Positions 1 to 12,782 of a stretch of DNA of 64,000 nt are shown here, one piece after another; position 1 is the first letter of the stretch, and each line of letters begins with the position of its first letter. Source of the DNA: Rotaria sp. Silwood1 (Eukaryota > Rotifera > Eurotatoria > Philodinida > Philodinidae); contig CAJNOP010000122.1 in the NCBI GenBank assembly GCA_905250075.1, forward strand, positions 230,434 to 294,433, given 5' to 3'. A program made the translations under genes and the position numbers. The notes beneath the pieces were generated by a model, which saw nothing but the letters and a program-made list of their open reading frames with translations, was not told the DNA's origin and made no database searches.

Positions 1-4
1 TCTA

Positions 5-1461
5 TAGAGCAGCTCTATCTTGGATTTACTTCTAACATCCTGCTAGATTAAGTCTATAATTTAGCGTCTATGCTAATATTTAACTAATCCTTGTCCAATG
101 TCCAAGTATATTGTGGAACTTTCCATTGGTCACTTTCTCATCACATTTTATGACGTCATGTTCTAGAATATTACATTTCGATACTATATATAGATAAGAG
201 GTCATTCACTGTCAGCTCATTTGTACCGCTCCCGACCTCAAATCGTGATAGAATCTGATTTCAACTTTAAAACGATCTATTAAACGTGACTGATGAATTT
301 AATCGATACTATATCAGAATTCGAACTATTTTGGGAATAGATTCAAAAACAATCTTCGACGAACTTACAGAAGCATTGGGTCCTGATGCTCCATCATATT
401 CAATGGTCTGAAAATGGGCGAAACGTTTTCGTGAAGGAAGAGAGGATGTCAGTGATGATCCTCGATATGGTCGTTCGATTTTGGTACTTACAGATGAAAA
501 TATTGAGCGTGTTCGACAAGTTATCGAAGATGACCCAAACTCAACTTATGATGATGTTACGGTTGAGACTGGTCTATCTCGTGGTACAATAGAACGAATT
601 ATTCATGATTGTCTAAAAATGAGAAAAGTTACATCAAGTTGGGTTGCTCATCAACTCACTGACGAACAAAAACAAGAACGATTTAGAATTTGTCGTCAAA
701 ATTTAGAGAAATTCAGAAACGGAACATGGCGGTTATGTGATATTATTACTGATGATGAGACATGGATTTATCACAGACAGATTGGTCAGAAGTCAAGCAA
801 TTCTACCTGAGTTGGTGAAAATGAAATACTAAGGACCGTTGTTCGTCGGAATAGATCTGAACCTAGAACACTGTTTTGCTTATTCTTTAAAATCACTGGT
901 CCTGTTCTTATACATAAAGTAGATAAAGGCAAGACTATTGATCACAACTACTATATTGAAAATTGTCTCATACCAGTTATCAATGAAATAAGAAAGAAAG
1001 GAAAATCATCACGCAGAAAATATAAACTGCTTCATGATAATGTGGTCGTCCTCATACTCATCGAGATGTTGTTAATTATTTAACAGAGGAAGATATCGAA
1101 ATAATCCCACATCCATCACATTCACCAGATCTTGCATCGTGTGACTTTTGGCTAAATGATTATATCAAGATGAATTTAGCTGATCACACAAACGAAGAAT
1201 CGCTGGCTCAGAAGATTTCTACCATAGTGAAGAATATTCTAATAAGCGAGTTTAAAAAGACTTCCGATAAACTGTTAGAAAGGATGAAACTTTGTATAGA
1301 AAATAATGGTGATTATTTTGAACATTTAATAAAATAAAACTACGAATATCTCTTTCTTTTCGTATTCTGGTTTTATGTTGTCAGGATCTTTTCTTGGCCA
1401 TAAGTACTATAAATTTTATCTAGCAAGATGTTAGAATTAAATCCAAAATAGAGCTGCTCTA
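5..1461 (+). mobile_element. mariner-family DNA transposon, full length but dead
   Basis: The ends form terminal inverted repeats of about 50 bp. The left end starts TAGAGCAGCTCTATCTTGG and the right end, read in reverse, starts TAGAGCAGCTCTATTTTGG. Similarity continues through a second block around TCTAACATCCTGCTAGAT. A TA dinucleotide flanks the left end, as expected for Tc1/mariner insertion. Inside lies one decayed transposase gene. A TATATATAG box near 185-193 followed about 25 bp later by CTGTCAG looks like the element's own core promoter. Ends and coding content together make the identification secure. Confidence 0.93.
290..1337 (+). pseudogene. mariner transposase pseudogene (DD34D type)
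   Basis: A single homologous reading frame runs from about 290 to 1337 and shows mariner landmarks. An N-terminal helix-turn-helix region is followed by a second one containing GLSRGTIERIIH. Next come the catalytic block DDETWIYH near 754-777, the second aspartate in LLHDN near 1036, and HSPDLASCDFW near 1120-1150, where the third aspartate lies. The length fits the usual 340-350 residues. Damage visible in the sequence: an in-frame TGA at 409-411, another TGA at 808-810, and a one-base frameshift near 1043-1046 just after HDN. It therefore cannot make a working transposase. The element could at most be moved by a relative elsewhere in the genome. Confidence 0.9.
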
Positions 1462-3144
1462 CAGATTATTAAAGATGAGACGTTACACTATATATTTCCA
1501 TAATACAACGTTCAATATTTACTGTTTTATTATATTTTAAACATTTTAATTCGAACTTTTGGTATACCCTAAGTATATTTATTTCCATGCATCCAACGGT
1601 TTTGAATTTTTTCCCATATTTCGAAATTTGATTATTGAAAAATCATAAAAAATATTAGCTTCTCCCGAAAGCTATTTATAAAACTGTAAAACTAAAAATA
1701 GAGTTTTTGAAAAGTTTTTTGTAAAAATATTTAATAATCTATTACAGTACATCTTAGTACAAGCAAATATATGTCTGTTCAACGTCATCATGCCATAGTA
1801 TTTTCTCGTAAGTTTATATATGATTTTATTGCTTATGAAATTTTCTGTCAAACGATATGTAACACATAATTATTTACTTTTTCTGAAAACGCAAAATACG
1901 TCATAAAAAACATTAGGTTAAAACTATGCGTTTTCATTTTCACACACATTTCACTGAGGATGCGTTTCTTTCGATGTGTTTGCGAAAGAAAAATCTGTCT
2001 CACATACTACACCCAGAATTTGATGGCGCATCTTTCTGCCGAAACGGATTTTTCTTGCAACGCACTATAGGCTTGATATCGCGAGCAAGGTTTAAAAAAA
2101 ATACTATTGGACAGGAAAAAATGCACTTAATAGAAAAATCAGTAATTCTCAAAGAATACTCATCCAATCTTTATGAAAATTTTAGAGCATATACAACTTT
2201 GAATGCTCTATAAAACCATATAAAAATTAAGTCAAAATATTGAGTTTGAAAATTTTTCAAAAATGCATACCCTAGGGGGGTCTATAAAGACTATATGGCT
2301 TGTGAGGATCCCAGCTCCATCAAAGTCCGTTCGTCTTCAGTAAAAATTTGAGGGTATATGCAGTTTTAAATTCTCTACAAAATGGTTGAAAAAAAATGGC
2401 GGTCGAGGGGGAGGGAATAAGCCCCCTTAATCATCTTTCTCATATTTATGTTACTTTAATTTTTATGAGATTTTTCTCCTTATGAACCATTTATTATATT
2501 AAGAAAAAAGACCTTGCTGTTACATCAATGGTGAAATTAGTTTTTAGAAGACTTCAATGATAAAAATAATGAAATATTTTTTTATGAGGTCTATGCAATA
2601 TGAAATAATTTCAAGAACGAACGAATAATATTGACATACATAGAGACAACAAATCCGTGGGTGTGTTTTTGCTTTGTTGATTAAAAGCAAAATAAAATAT
2701 CAACATGAAATATTGTGAGAAGCAAGAACATCTGTTTGTTCGATAGTTTTTATTCTTATAAAAGATAAGGTGCATTGACACTTTGATCATTTGCACTTCA
2801 TAATAGAATCAATTTTATTGAATAAAGTAAGTTGAATTAACCATTTGAAGGCGGACTTTTTCTTTATAAAAAGAATAAAATCGTAGTGCCAGAAGCAATT
2901 CTAACTTGAAACGTATTAACTATCATAATTGTTATACTGATTCTTGTTGCAAAGACACAAATAGAGGATTTTGAGATAGGAAAATGAATAAAACACTCAA
3001 AGAATCTACTTGAACAAAGCCAGAGATTTCCATTTCTACTGGAATTTTCAAACCGTACATATACGGGCTTCGCTCTTCAAGGGTTAATAAAAATATTTTT
3101 GAATAAAAGTTGTCATTTTCTAGAGGATATATTAAACAATAATA
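1462..3144. other. AT-rich stretch with no supported gene
   Basis: Only short open frames with poor composition occur. A G-run (CCCTAGGGGGGTC) near 2270 and a G-rich patch near 2400-2430 are the only compositional features. No RNA gene, TIR pair or conserved protein motif was recognised. Confidence 0.5.
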
Positions 3145-3535
3145 ATGAATTGTGTTCGATTGACATTTATTCTTCTTAGCGTATTCATCGCTATTATTCA
3201 TTGTTCAGTTACTTTTCGACGAGAAAATCAAGATGAAATTGATCCAATTGATTTAATACGAGACAATTATGGATGTGATGCTGTTGTTAAAAGTTGTGGA
3301 AATAAAGGCAAGTGTTGTGACACTCATGATGCTTGTTATAAACGACATGGCTGCAGTGCTATCAGTTGGGTTTATTTGTGTAAGTGAAATTTCATTCATT
3401 ACAGTTTCATTTGTTGGTGTTTTAGGGGGAAATTGTCGACAATGCAATTTAGATGTAATGGCTTGTGTTGTCAGACAAAATCCTGGTGTAAGTTCATGTT
3501 GTTCAGCAAAAAATTGTGGACAAGCACGACCATAA
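3145..3535 (+). CDS. secreted phospholipase A2-like protein, two exons
   Basis: Exon 1 is 3145-3379 and exon 2 is 3426-3535. They join across a 46-nt GT-AG intron (donor GTAAGTG, acceptor TTTTAG) in one frame to give about 114 residues. The protein starts with a hydrophobic signal peptide of about 20 residues. It then has a calcium-loop-like YGC...SCGNKGKCC segment and the active-site helix CCDTHDACYKRHGC, which is the PLA2 signature CCxxHDxC with the catalytic His-Asp pair. More cysteines follow in exon 2 (NCRQCN, SSCCSAKNC), so it should be disulfide-bonded. Family knowledge: secreted PLA2s hydrolyse the sn-2 ester of phospholipids and need calcium. The size is at the small end for the family. 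A digestive or lipid-remodelling role is inference. The motif is firm, the exact acceptor slightly less so. Confidence 0.8.
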
Positions 3536-3756
3536 TCTCTACTTCTTCATGTTGAGTGCAATATACCTTTTATTAAACTAAAATATCCCCTAATTCTATC
3601 TCTATAAAGAAAACTGTGTCTATTAAAAAATGAAATGAGAATTTTTAATAAAAATAAATCAATTGGTATAAAACCAAGGATGATTAATAATTTGATCAAT
3701 AGATTAAGTTATGATTGATGTCGAAATTGTTGAGCAAATATTGGAACTTGAATAGA

Positions 3757-3960
3757 TTAACACGAAGGACAATTAATAGAAATACTTCGAAGAGATTGAT
3801 ATAAATTTTCTGAATACATTATATTTAATTCTGTTGGTTTACGAATAAATTTCATAATTGCAGAATCAATAAATCTAATTGGATGTTGATTATCATTATT
3901 CATTATAAAAATATTTCCTGAATTAAGATCATGATTGACGAAAATTGGTACACAAATCAT
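3757..3960 (-). pseudogene. possible phosphotransferase/kinase-like fragment
   Basis: A 67-residue minus-strand frame contains NHDLNSGNIFI followed about ten residues later by IRFIDSA. This resembles the catalytic loop (D-L-x-x-x-N) and the following hydrophobic-D of the aminoglycoside/choline kinase-like fold. No N- or C-terminal lobes were found in adjoining frames. It is at best an exon or relic of such a gene, and chance similarity is possible. Confidence 0.25.
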
Positions 3961-4543
3961 CAGCTTGAGACGTCGTTTTATGCTTTTACTACTAGAGAAA
4001 TTAATATTTTATGACACAAAGCCAACAATTTTGGTATGCTTGATGTGTTATCCAGGCCGAATATTATATGGATGGATCAGACCAACGAAAATTTCAAAAT
4101 TCAGCCTGAGTTTATGGCCACCTGGCAGTTCTGATCAATCTTAATTAGTTGAAATCCCATTATTCTGTGTTCTAAAATAGTTACTTTTTAGAATACACGC
4201 TACGTTCTATAATTTGATACAAATTCTATTATAGAAAGACAGTTTTTGCCAGATATTAGATTTTTCAAATAAGACTTTAATAATCACACTTTGTTTGCTG
4301 AAGAAATTTAAGAGAAGAGAGTCTATAAATCAGCTTGTGCCCTCATAATTTTTCACAGAAAAAATTCTTTCTTGATAAATTTTTATCTGTGTGTTCCACG
4401 CCTTCTTCAAATAGCGCTGCCTATGGAGCTATTGAATTGAAGATTTGTTACTGGAGTCTTTGTATCCTAATAATTTCCTTGTTCTTGGAATAAATTATAA
4501 TTTTGTGCATTGTTTTCTATTACAACGTTAGCGTCTGCATTAA

Positions 4544-4678
4544 TGTATGGGTGTTTAGATGTTGGTGTGAATTAATACGATGAAGATCCACATCGCTCAC
4601 ACAGATCCACATCCACACTCACACCCCACCCATCCGCACTCACACCAACGCCCACGCCCACACACCCACCCTCAGTAC
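4544..4678. repeat. telomere-like inverted element (TLI) 1
   Basis: A short G-rich arm (TATGGGTGTTTAGATGTTGGTGTG) is followed after a spacer by a long degenerate C-rich arm with many CCACAC/CCCAC units ending CACCCACCCTCAG. The outer flanks TTAATGTA and TACATTAA are themselves inverted copies, extending the palindrome. Units resemble the bdelloid telomere hexamer TGTGGG but are degenerate. Confidence 0.7.
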
Positions 4679-4777
4679 ATTAAATAATGTGGTGGCTTTA
4701 TAACTGAGTAAAAAGAGAAGATAGAATGATTGTTAAAACGTTGTTGAATGGAGAAGAATTACATCGGTTGATATTTC

Positions 4778-7361
4778 TTATAGTTTAGCAAATTTCGTAA
4801 CATGATGAGCACCATTTTCAATAACATATAAATTATTTTGTGAATCTAATTTGATATCATATGGAGTGGATAAACTACTTCCACCAGTTCCACTTTCAGC
4901 AATAGTGATACCTATCGAACTACCATTGCAGAAAAGTTGAATTCGAGAATTATCACGATCATTCACATATATGTTTTGCCATTGATCTAATATTATTCCT
5001 GCTGGAGTTTGTAATTGACTTGAACTTGATCCGGAACTTGCAACAAGACCAGCCACGATCGTACCACTTGAAGCGCCTACTTACCATTTCATCACATTAT
5101 CACTGACACCCGTATTGCTAATATATAAGTTTTGATTAGCCTCATCATAATAGAGGCCAGCAGGTCCTGACAATAAATTTGTTGTCGAGCCTAATGATGA
5201 AAAAGAAAAGGAAAATTGTTATTGTACACCTGACTCTGTCAAATTGGACATTCATAAATTCTATCGTTCGATGCAAACTGACGGAAAGGGATGAAACAAT
5301 CCAGACGATAAAAAATATGCAAATAATTATTAGGAGTGATATGACGAAATACGTTCTTTTGTCGTCGAAGACGTTTCACCAAGATACAAAATAGTTCGTT
5401 TTGAGGACAAATGAAATGAATCACTCTTCTGAATGAATGTTGTTCTGCTTTTCAAAAACGTTAAATCGCACATACTAGTGAGATCTTATTATCAACCTAT
5501 GAAGGAATTAATAGGATTTTCGGTTGAAAATAACTATTAGAGAACTTTGAACGCTTTATAATTTCTTTATTACAATTATAATCATTCACATAGGACGATA
5601 GATAGGCTCTCTGCCTTTCTAAGTACCTGATGAACCTGAAATACCAGCAACGACAACATTTGATGATGCACCAGGAGCCCATATTGTCACACACTGATTT
5701 CGATATTCTGACACAAATACATTTAAGCTCGAATCTACCCATATACCGTATGGATAATTCACTTGATTTAGTAAAAGCCCAATAAATATGCAAGTTGGCG
5801 CAGATAATTGATTTAAAGCAGTGCCACGTATGTCATTCCCTGCGTATGTAACACCGATAGCATTCCAATATGTTCCATTAAAACCTAAAATCAAAGAACA
5901 AAAGCTGAGAATATTCAATATTGAATAAAAATAATCGTTGTATCTATACGCACATGGATTGCTCGATGAAGCTGTAGCTGTCGTTGAGGTCGCACCTGAG
6001 ATCGTAGCTGAAGTCGTAGCTGTACCTGACGTTGTAGATGCAGTACCAAGACAGAACATTAGAGATAAATATTTGAATGTTATTTGAAAAATAGGACTTT
6101 CAATCAAATTCTTAGATGAAATCCAAATGTCTTCGCTTGTAGATTAAATTCTAGCTGAAAATTTATGTTAGCTTCATTCATGCAAGTGATCATACAACTA
6201 CATAAGTTTTCTTCATACTGTGAAAACTATAGGAATAAGTAAAGAATTCTCAACATCGTAGTTTCAAATCTTCTCAAATTAATTTAGTCGTCAAGGCTAA
6301 ATGCATGTTTCATTTAAACTTATTTCAGTAAAAGGTGACGTTTTCTATTAGATAATAATACAAGTATCAATTTTTGCATCGCAACATCATATTGTGAAGC
6401 ATTTCTAACTGACGAGGGAACATTCCCAAGTGATACCCGCCGTTTCAGCTCATATTGTACCCAAAAGTAAATCTCGGTAAGACTAAAGAAAGTCTAAAAT
6501 GGTTCGTGCCAGTGCGCCCTTGGAGCCGAGTTATGCCTAATTTACAGAATTTTCGGCCCTTTTTAGGGTACTGATCGAAAAATCCAATTACGAAGTTTCC
6601 ATCTGAAATTTCTAACATAGATAGATATAGTGACACCTAGAATATCCTGAAAGTTTCACCCGAATAGAATGTTCCTATGTGGAGATATTGGATCTCCAAA
6701 AAATAGTCATTTGCGACAGATATTTCACAAAAGTCGAGTTTAATTGAAAATGCAATAACTCGACAAAGGAACATTCTATTCGGTTGAAACTTCCAGGATA
6801 TTCTAGGTGTAACTATATCTATCTATGTTAGAAATTTCAGATGGAAACTTCGTAATTTGATTTTTCGATCAGTACCCGAAAAAGGGTCGATCATTCAATA
6901 AATTAGGCATAACTCGGCTCCAAAGGCGCAATGGCACGAACCCTTTTTAGACTTTCTCTAGTCTTACAGAGATCTACTTTTGGGTACAATATGAGCTGAA
7001 ACGGCGGGTATCACTTGGGAATGTTTCCTCGTGAGAGAAAAATCAATTCATCTATGAAAAGATTTGGAATTATATAAACAATTATGTAAATAAACAAATA
7101 ATATGCTGTTACTTACCTTGTGTCGTTTAGGTTGTTGATTGGATGCGAAGAATAAGAAGTGCTATGGCAGCAGCAATGGCAAGCATCAAATAAGGTAATA
7201 CACAACCAAAGATCAACCACGCTGCTTCTCATCTTCAATATATAATCATCATGAAACACATAAAAGACAAGAAAAAATACTTGCCTGCTACATTTCTTTT
7301 TTTTCTTTGGATCTTTGTGATAATTTTCTGTAGTACCTCGTTGATCTGACTCGGTCTCCAT
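4778..7361 (-). pseudogene. NHL-repeat (beta-propeller) membrane protein gene, broken
   Basis: Coding blocks on the minus strand can be joined. A Thr/Ser-rich stalk ends at 5954. The exon 5884-5627 follows a 69-nt GT-AG intron, and the exon 5190-4778 follows a 436-nt intron whose phases match. The exons carry NHL-type strands such as NYPYGIWVDSSLNVFVSEYRN, GPAGLYYDEANQNLYISN and TPYDIKLDSQNNLYVIE, plus WAPGASS and VGASSGTIVAG linkers. Upstream, 7361-7285 starts METESDQRG and ends in a lysine run. It is followed near 7222-7130 by a hydrophobic helix (WLIFGCVLPYLMLAIAAAIA). The plan is a short cytosolic tail, one TM segment, a Thr-rich stalk and an extracellular propeller. In-frame TAA codons at 7127-7129 and 5081-5083 interrupt it, and the N-terminal splice pattern is unresolved. 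A foldback element sits in the intron between the TM and stalk blocks. Either decay or unusual splicing could explain the stops; decay is favoured. Confidence 0.65.
6412..7033. mobile_element. foldback element with long inverted arms
   Basis: The left end ACGAGGGAACATTCCCAAGT matches, inverted, the right end ACTTGGGAATGTTTCCTCGT. Identity continues with a few mismatches for about 265 bp per arm to a central loop near 6680-6760. There is no coding frame. It lies in an intron of the NHL pseudogene. The structure fits a non-autonomous MITE or foldback transposon; its parent element is not recognisable. Confidence 0.85.
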
Positions 7362-8665
7362 GTACTACTCTCATTTAAAGAACGACATATTGTAAAACCA
7401 ATAACGAAGTGCTTATCTTACTTGAATACGAAAGTGATTGTCGCAATTAATTTATTAGAAAGATAAAAATATATTGTATTGATTTTGTCTCATAAGGAAT
7501 TTACTAGTACTTTAAGAGAAGTTACTCTGGATAATGATGATATACGTAATCCAGTTTTTAAAATGTTGCTCTGTACAGATTGACTATCGTTAGTATTGGT
7601 TTTGAAAGAATCGTTCTTTTGTTGAAAGTTCGAAGTCGAATGACTAAAATATCTATTTGACTGCAATGAGAAAGAAATTGAATGAGATCATTGATGAAAT
7701 TTTTCAGTGATTCAAATTCGGATATAACGAACTGAATCTGTGTTGTAATAGAAACAAAAATGACTAACGGAAGACAAATTATCATGACGATTGCCTGAAT
7801 TTTTCTTTGTCAATATTTGATTGTTTGAAAGTCGAATGGTCATATGAACAATATTGCTTGATCGTCGTTTTCTTTTCATCGTATGAGAATAATAATGACG
7901 AACTTTCTGGACTTTCGCTGAACGCTTTGTTGCATCGCCTGAAAATAACATCATCTACGCACAAACTAAACAAATGCTTTTCCACTATATGCTATTTCCT
8001 TTGTAGTCATAAGGATTCGTATTTTATTTTAAAAAAATCTATGTTCTACCCGATCGAAAAAACAAAAATGCACATATTTGGCTTCGTTTATTTTAAGGTA
8101 GATAATTTAAAACTTTTTTTGAATAGAGAAAAATTTATTATTTCATATTCATTTCAATTTCTTTAATATTTTCAATGCGAACGTCTTTTTGAATGAAAAA
8201 AAAAAGAAATCAATCAATTGACTTATTCCCTCGATTGAAGAGAGCGGCATATGAAATACAATGAGTTTGCATGTTCGCAAGCACGTGTTGAGTCATATGC
8301 ACCCATATTAAGACGATAGGGATATTTTTTATGAAGTTTGACCAAAAGTAATCGGAATCCGAGAATCCAAATCTGTAATCGGTTTTTGGTAACTTTGAGA
8401 TTGAGTTTTTTTGATCAGAGAAAGGCTTTTTTACGAAAAAAATGATTGTTCCTAAAGTTGGACCAAAGATAATCGGAGTCGGAGAATCGGAATTCTTCTT
8501 CTATATTCAGTTCTTTCTCTTCGACAACTTACCCATACTCGAAACAATAACGACACCATTACATCCATATCTCCATTATACATGGATATCAAAACAAAAT
8601 TGTGGATGAGATCGTTATCTATAGTGTACGTTCAACCAAACTAGCACATCATCATGGCAGAAGTA
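7362..8665. other. AT-rich stretch with no supported gene
   Basis: No frame shows recognisable protein features. A partial direct repeat containing GAxxAAxxAATCGGA(A/G)TC(C/G)GAGAATC occurs near 8335-8370 and 8455-8495 and may be remnants of a small repeat. Confidence 0.4.
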
Positions 8666-9859
8666 TAGAGCCCTGCGGTTCCGGTTAGCAAAATCGAAAA
8701 AAAGCGGTTCCTTTTTCGGTTTCTAAAATTTTTTCTAGGAACCGATGATTTTACCGTAACATACAAAATGCCGAGTAATTGAGTTTTTTTAGAAATTTCT
8801 ACATTTTATCTTCGGGACTCTTCGTGTTTATTACTTCATCAAATAAGTAGCTGCTTCAAAAGGTAAAAGAAAAAGTCAAAGAATGAGTTGAAACACTGAC
8901 ATACAATATGTTCATATGAAATATTTATATTACAAGTTCTAAAAAAGAGCTACTTCATCATTTTCTTATCCTCTCCATGGTCATGATCACAAAGAACAAT
9001 ATCATCTTCGTTACTCATTCTAAACGTCTTTTTGTTGTTGTAGTAATAGATTATTATTTAGTTTAGGCAGGACACTGTAGAAGATGACTGTTCAACCATC
9101 TTTCTTTTCGTTTCAGTTGTATCAACTTCATCAATTTTTTACATCACATGATTTTAATAATGTTAAATTTTTCTGAAAAAAATAACAATAGAGTATTTTT
9201 TTTTCTGTACCAAGATCGATGCGTTTATCGATACTTGTATTTTTTGCAGACGAGATAAGTCCTTCTACAATGGTGTTCGATGTTTGTAAGGATAAAAATC
9301 TTGAGCTATAGAAAATAAGATCGGTAATTTTAAATTCTGTTGTCGCGGAATTATAAAACATCATCATGTCCACTGAATGGAACATTTGATGACATATATT
9401 TATCTAATTCGTACGGTGTTGTTGACAATGTTAAGGAATTTTGTGGTATATCAAAACAGTATGAAAGAGGACCTTTTGGTGTTGTCTATTGAGAGTCAAG
9501 TGAATTTGTACTAACAGGTGGTGGAGTAGTAGTTGTACATGTAGTGAATAGTATTGTTGGTTGCTGTTTATTAATTTCCGTTTTAACTAACTTAAGAGCT
9601 TTTTTCTTGAAAACCAGGATTACTACGAAAATTTTTCATGGATAAATGAAGAATGGTGCTGATATAATGTGCACCTTGCAACATCTACACATCTTGAAAC
9701 TCTCACCCTCAAGAAAAATATCGGTTCCTAACGGTTCCGGTTCCATCCTCTTTTATTTCATGGTTTCGGTTCCGGCTCCGGTTTCGGATAAGAGAAACAG
9801 AAAAATCCTGTTCTCGGTTTGGTTCTCGGTTCCATTTTTTTTGGAACTGCAGGGCTCTA
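8666..9859. mobile_element. TIR element with GGTTCC-type subrepeats at its ends
   Basis: The left terminus TAGAGCCCTGCGGTTCC and the right terminus GGAACTGCAGGGCTCTA are inverted copies, with TA at each extreme edge as in Tc1/mariner-type insertions. Next to each end are runs of the same short motif: GGTTCC, CGGTTC and CGGTTTC at 8680-8750 and again at 9720-9850. The middle (about 9000-9700) is AT-rich with no convincing protein. It is probably a non-autonomous element about 1.2 kb long. Confidence 0.7.
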
Positions 9860-10374
9860 GAATAAATATATCGGCCATGCACTTTTCTAACTATTCGTTC
9901 TGTTATAAGAAAAATTATTTGTCAAATATAATACATACATGACTGAGAAATTCAGGAAGGTGACTAGATGTAACTTATCTATTGGTTAAATATTAATTAT
10001 TAAAATGATCAGCACACGTTGTTTCAATAACATTTCAGGTATGATTTTTACTTACAGAGATTATTGAAAATAGACTTCATTTTCTTATACTTAGTTTCAT
10101 AAGAACAAATAATTACAAATAAGACAAGATAGATGAAAGTTCGAGTAAAGCTAGTCGCTGTATTCATGAATCGATTGTAATAGTTTTATAATTATAGTAA
10201 ATCAAGTCGAATGTTTAATATTGGAAAAAGAATACAATGTGTCTGATATAAGGTGACTTTAACTGAACTTGCATTCGAAAACATAATAGTCGAATTAATT
10301 ATTTGCTAAAAAAGTCAGCTCAACACTGTTGTGATGATTAGCTTTTTTGATTGTGCCTATTTTAAAAATATACT

Positions 10375-10808
10375 TTAATCGCTTAACAGTTTATTTAAAA
10401 AATAAATGTATGTTATAAAAAGATCCATGTATACAAAAGAGAAAAAAATAATAACACTGGCAAATACAATATGATAAAAATAAAGTATCTCAGGTGCTGT
10501 AACATTTTCTAATTTTCTTTTTAAAAAAAAAAACGTAAAACTTCCATAATAAATTTTATCACCGAATTTAATGCCCAAGTATAAATGGCATTTGCAACGC
10601 TCGTCATGAACATCTGGTCTATCATAGACAAGACCACCATCAATGTATATGTCTGGAAGTTGATGACTGTTCGCCAGTATAAAAGTACACGATACTGATG
10701 AGCATGAAATTCATGAATAATATAATTGATCGAGATCAACTTATTGTGACAAGTTCTAGCCAAAAATAAAATAAAACTCATTAATATTGACAATACCAAA
10801 AATGTCAT
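10375..10808 (-). pseudogene. possible multi-pass membrane protein relic with a poly-T frameshift
   Basis: Two overlapping minus-strand frames, 10808-10521 and 10578-10375, are rich in hydrophobic helices. They meet at a homopolymer T run near 10520-10530. One frame ends just past it and the other continues with LKRKLENVTAPEILYFY and further hydrophobic segments. Read together they would make a roughly 140-residue piece with several predicted TM helices. No family was recognised. AT-rich DNA produces Phe/Ile-rich frames by chance, so this is tentative. Confidence 0.22.
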
Positions 10809-11261
10809 TCGGATTCGTAATGAGATTCAATCATAATCAATACTACTAAAGGAAATATGTAAAAATGGGTGCGGAAATGTAATCTCCGCATTCAGTTATT
10901 GTTTCAATGAGTCGCACGTGAATCTTGCACAACTGAATGACATTATTTCGTCTGAAGCCTATCTTTTGTTTTATGTACAGAGAATTTGAAAACAAACAGT
11001 CTGTTAAAGCATGTTTTTTTCCACATAGCTGATTCTTCGTTCTTGTGGTTCAGATAAAACGTATACTCAATCAAATGAAGCGTTTATCGAATCTCACAGT
11101 CTATTGGATATGCCAGAGTTGATACTATAACTATGTGAGCTTGTTATTTATGCCTAAAAGAGAGAGAGAGAGAGAGACGAAAGCATTGTCTCAATTGAGA
11201 TAGTTTCGTCATTGCTCGGGTGATATAAAATGCTATCTAGAAAATGCCATAAAAAACTATA

Positions 11262-11318
11262 ATGATGGGGTGTGGGTGTTGTTTTCTCTTTATCCGTATC
11301 TACACACTGATGTCATTA
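11262..11318. repeat. weak telomere-like inverted element
   Basis: AATGATGGGGTGTGGGTG is followed after about 20 bp by a weak C-rich arm, CTACACACTGATGTCATT. The outer edges AATGAT and GTCATT are roughly inverted. It looks like a decayed member of the TLI family. Confidence 0.4.
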
Positions 11319-12691
11319 TAGATAAATATTTACATGAACAAGAAAAACTTTAATCAACTGAAGCAAATATATCAATGACACAAAATAATTATACCAAATG
11401 TAAATTGCTTACAAAACAATATTGATTCACGAGAAAAAAATTCATTGTCAAATATTCAAACTGAAAATATTGAACGGGAAATATGTTATCTAGCTGAAGA
11501 TATACAACAATTTTCATTAATTTCAAAAAATCATCAAGATGATGATGAATTCACTAAACATATCTAATTATAATTATAGTTATAGGAATATAGCAATGAG
11601 TCAATATCAGCTAACATTGCATTGAACGCATGATCTTATACAAATCAAAAAAACCAAATATCTTGAAAAATATAATTAGTTATAAAAGCTGTTAGTGCAA
11701 TTCCTTTGCGGATTAAAATATGAATTACAATATATTTATGAGTATTGTAATAAAGATAATCAATTATTATACGCTTCGATTCATGAATTCTGAACCACTG
11801 TTAGTATATGTCGATAATGAAAGATATTAATCATCATATAATACAGTGGGTATAAAGAAAGGTAAAGGACAATTGTCATAGTTATCTCAACCTGAACTTT
11901 CATGTGAGAAATACGTTTGACATGGCAGAATTGCAACCCGTAACGATAAACGGCCGGTTCGGACCGGTCCAGAATTTTTTTTGAGTTTGTGCATGTTACT
12001 TTTTTAAAAAGATTGATCGTAATGGTATTTTCTTTGCATACCAAGAAAGTTTTACTTATGATAATAGCTGTTTCTATGAGGAAATTCATTAAAATATTTC
12101 TATTAAGTTAACATTCATCAAAATATCCCATACATACTTTATCAAGTCACTTCAATATCAATTTATATTATCAAAATAAAGCGTAACGGTTCGTCATCAT
12201 TGTAATTTATTACATAATTGACCTCATTTTGTATGATTATAGAGTATCCTTTGTAAAGGCAAAAGATATGTCAAAGTAAACCTATTGAGAGATGCAGGGT
12301 ACATCTACAGTCAACGCAGAATTTCTATGTCTGATAAATATTTCATTAGAATTGGAAACTAGTATGGAATGTGTAGTTCTTTGAAACTTTATATCCATCG
12401 ATAGTTGTTAAAAGGGAGAAAAACTTTAGAAACAGATAGAGTGTGGGTGTGAAATAATTGAAGCTACAGTGTTACGATCTGATTGTTCCCATCCGGTCGT
12501 AAGACAGAGAGGAGATACGCTTTCTAGTATAGCGGCAGTACAGCTACCCGGTAAGCAGAACATGCATGGCGCGATTCCTGGCGAAAGCGGATTATCTTTT
12601 GCTCCGTTTTGTTCTCATTCCATCACGATGCTTATTTTGTGATAATAAGAACGATAACATACATATCACAGCCGCACGCACACCCATAACT

Positions 12692-12782
12692 AATAGATAT
12701 ATAGATTCCATGTGACATCTGTTCGAAAGAACAGATGTACAATTATTTCGAACAGATGTCACACAGAACCTATATATCTATT
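12692..12782. repeat. 91-bp near-perfect palindrome (MITE-like)
   Basis: The arms AATAGATATATAGATTCC and TGTGACATCTGTTCGAA are mirrored by TTCGAACAGATGTCACA and then CTATATATCTATT, with a loop around AGAACAGATGTACAATTA. There is no coding potential. It would fold into a single long hairpin, typical of a very small non-autonomous element. Confidence 0.7.
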
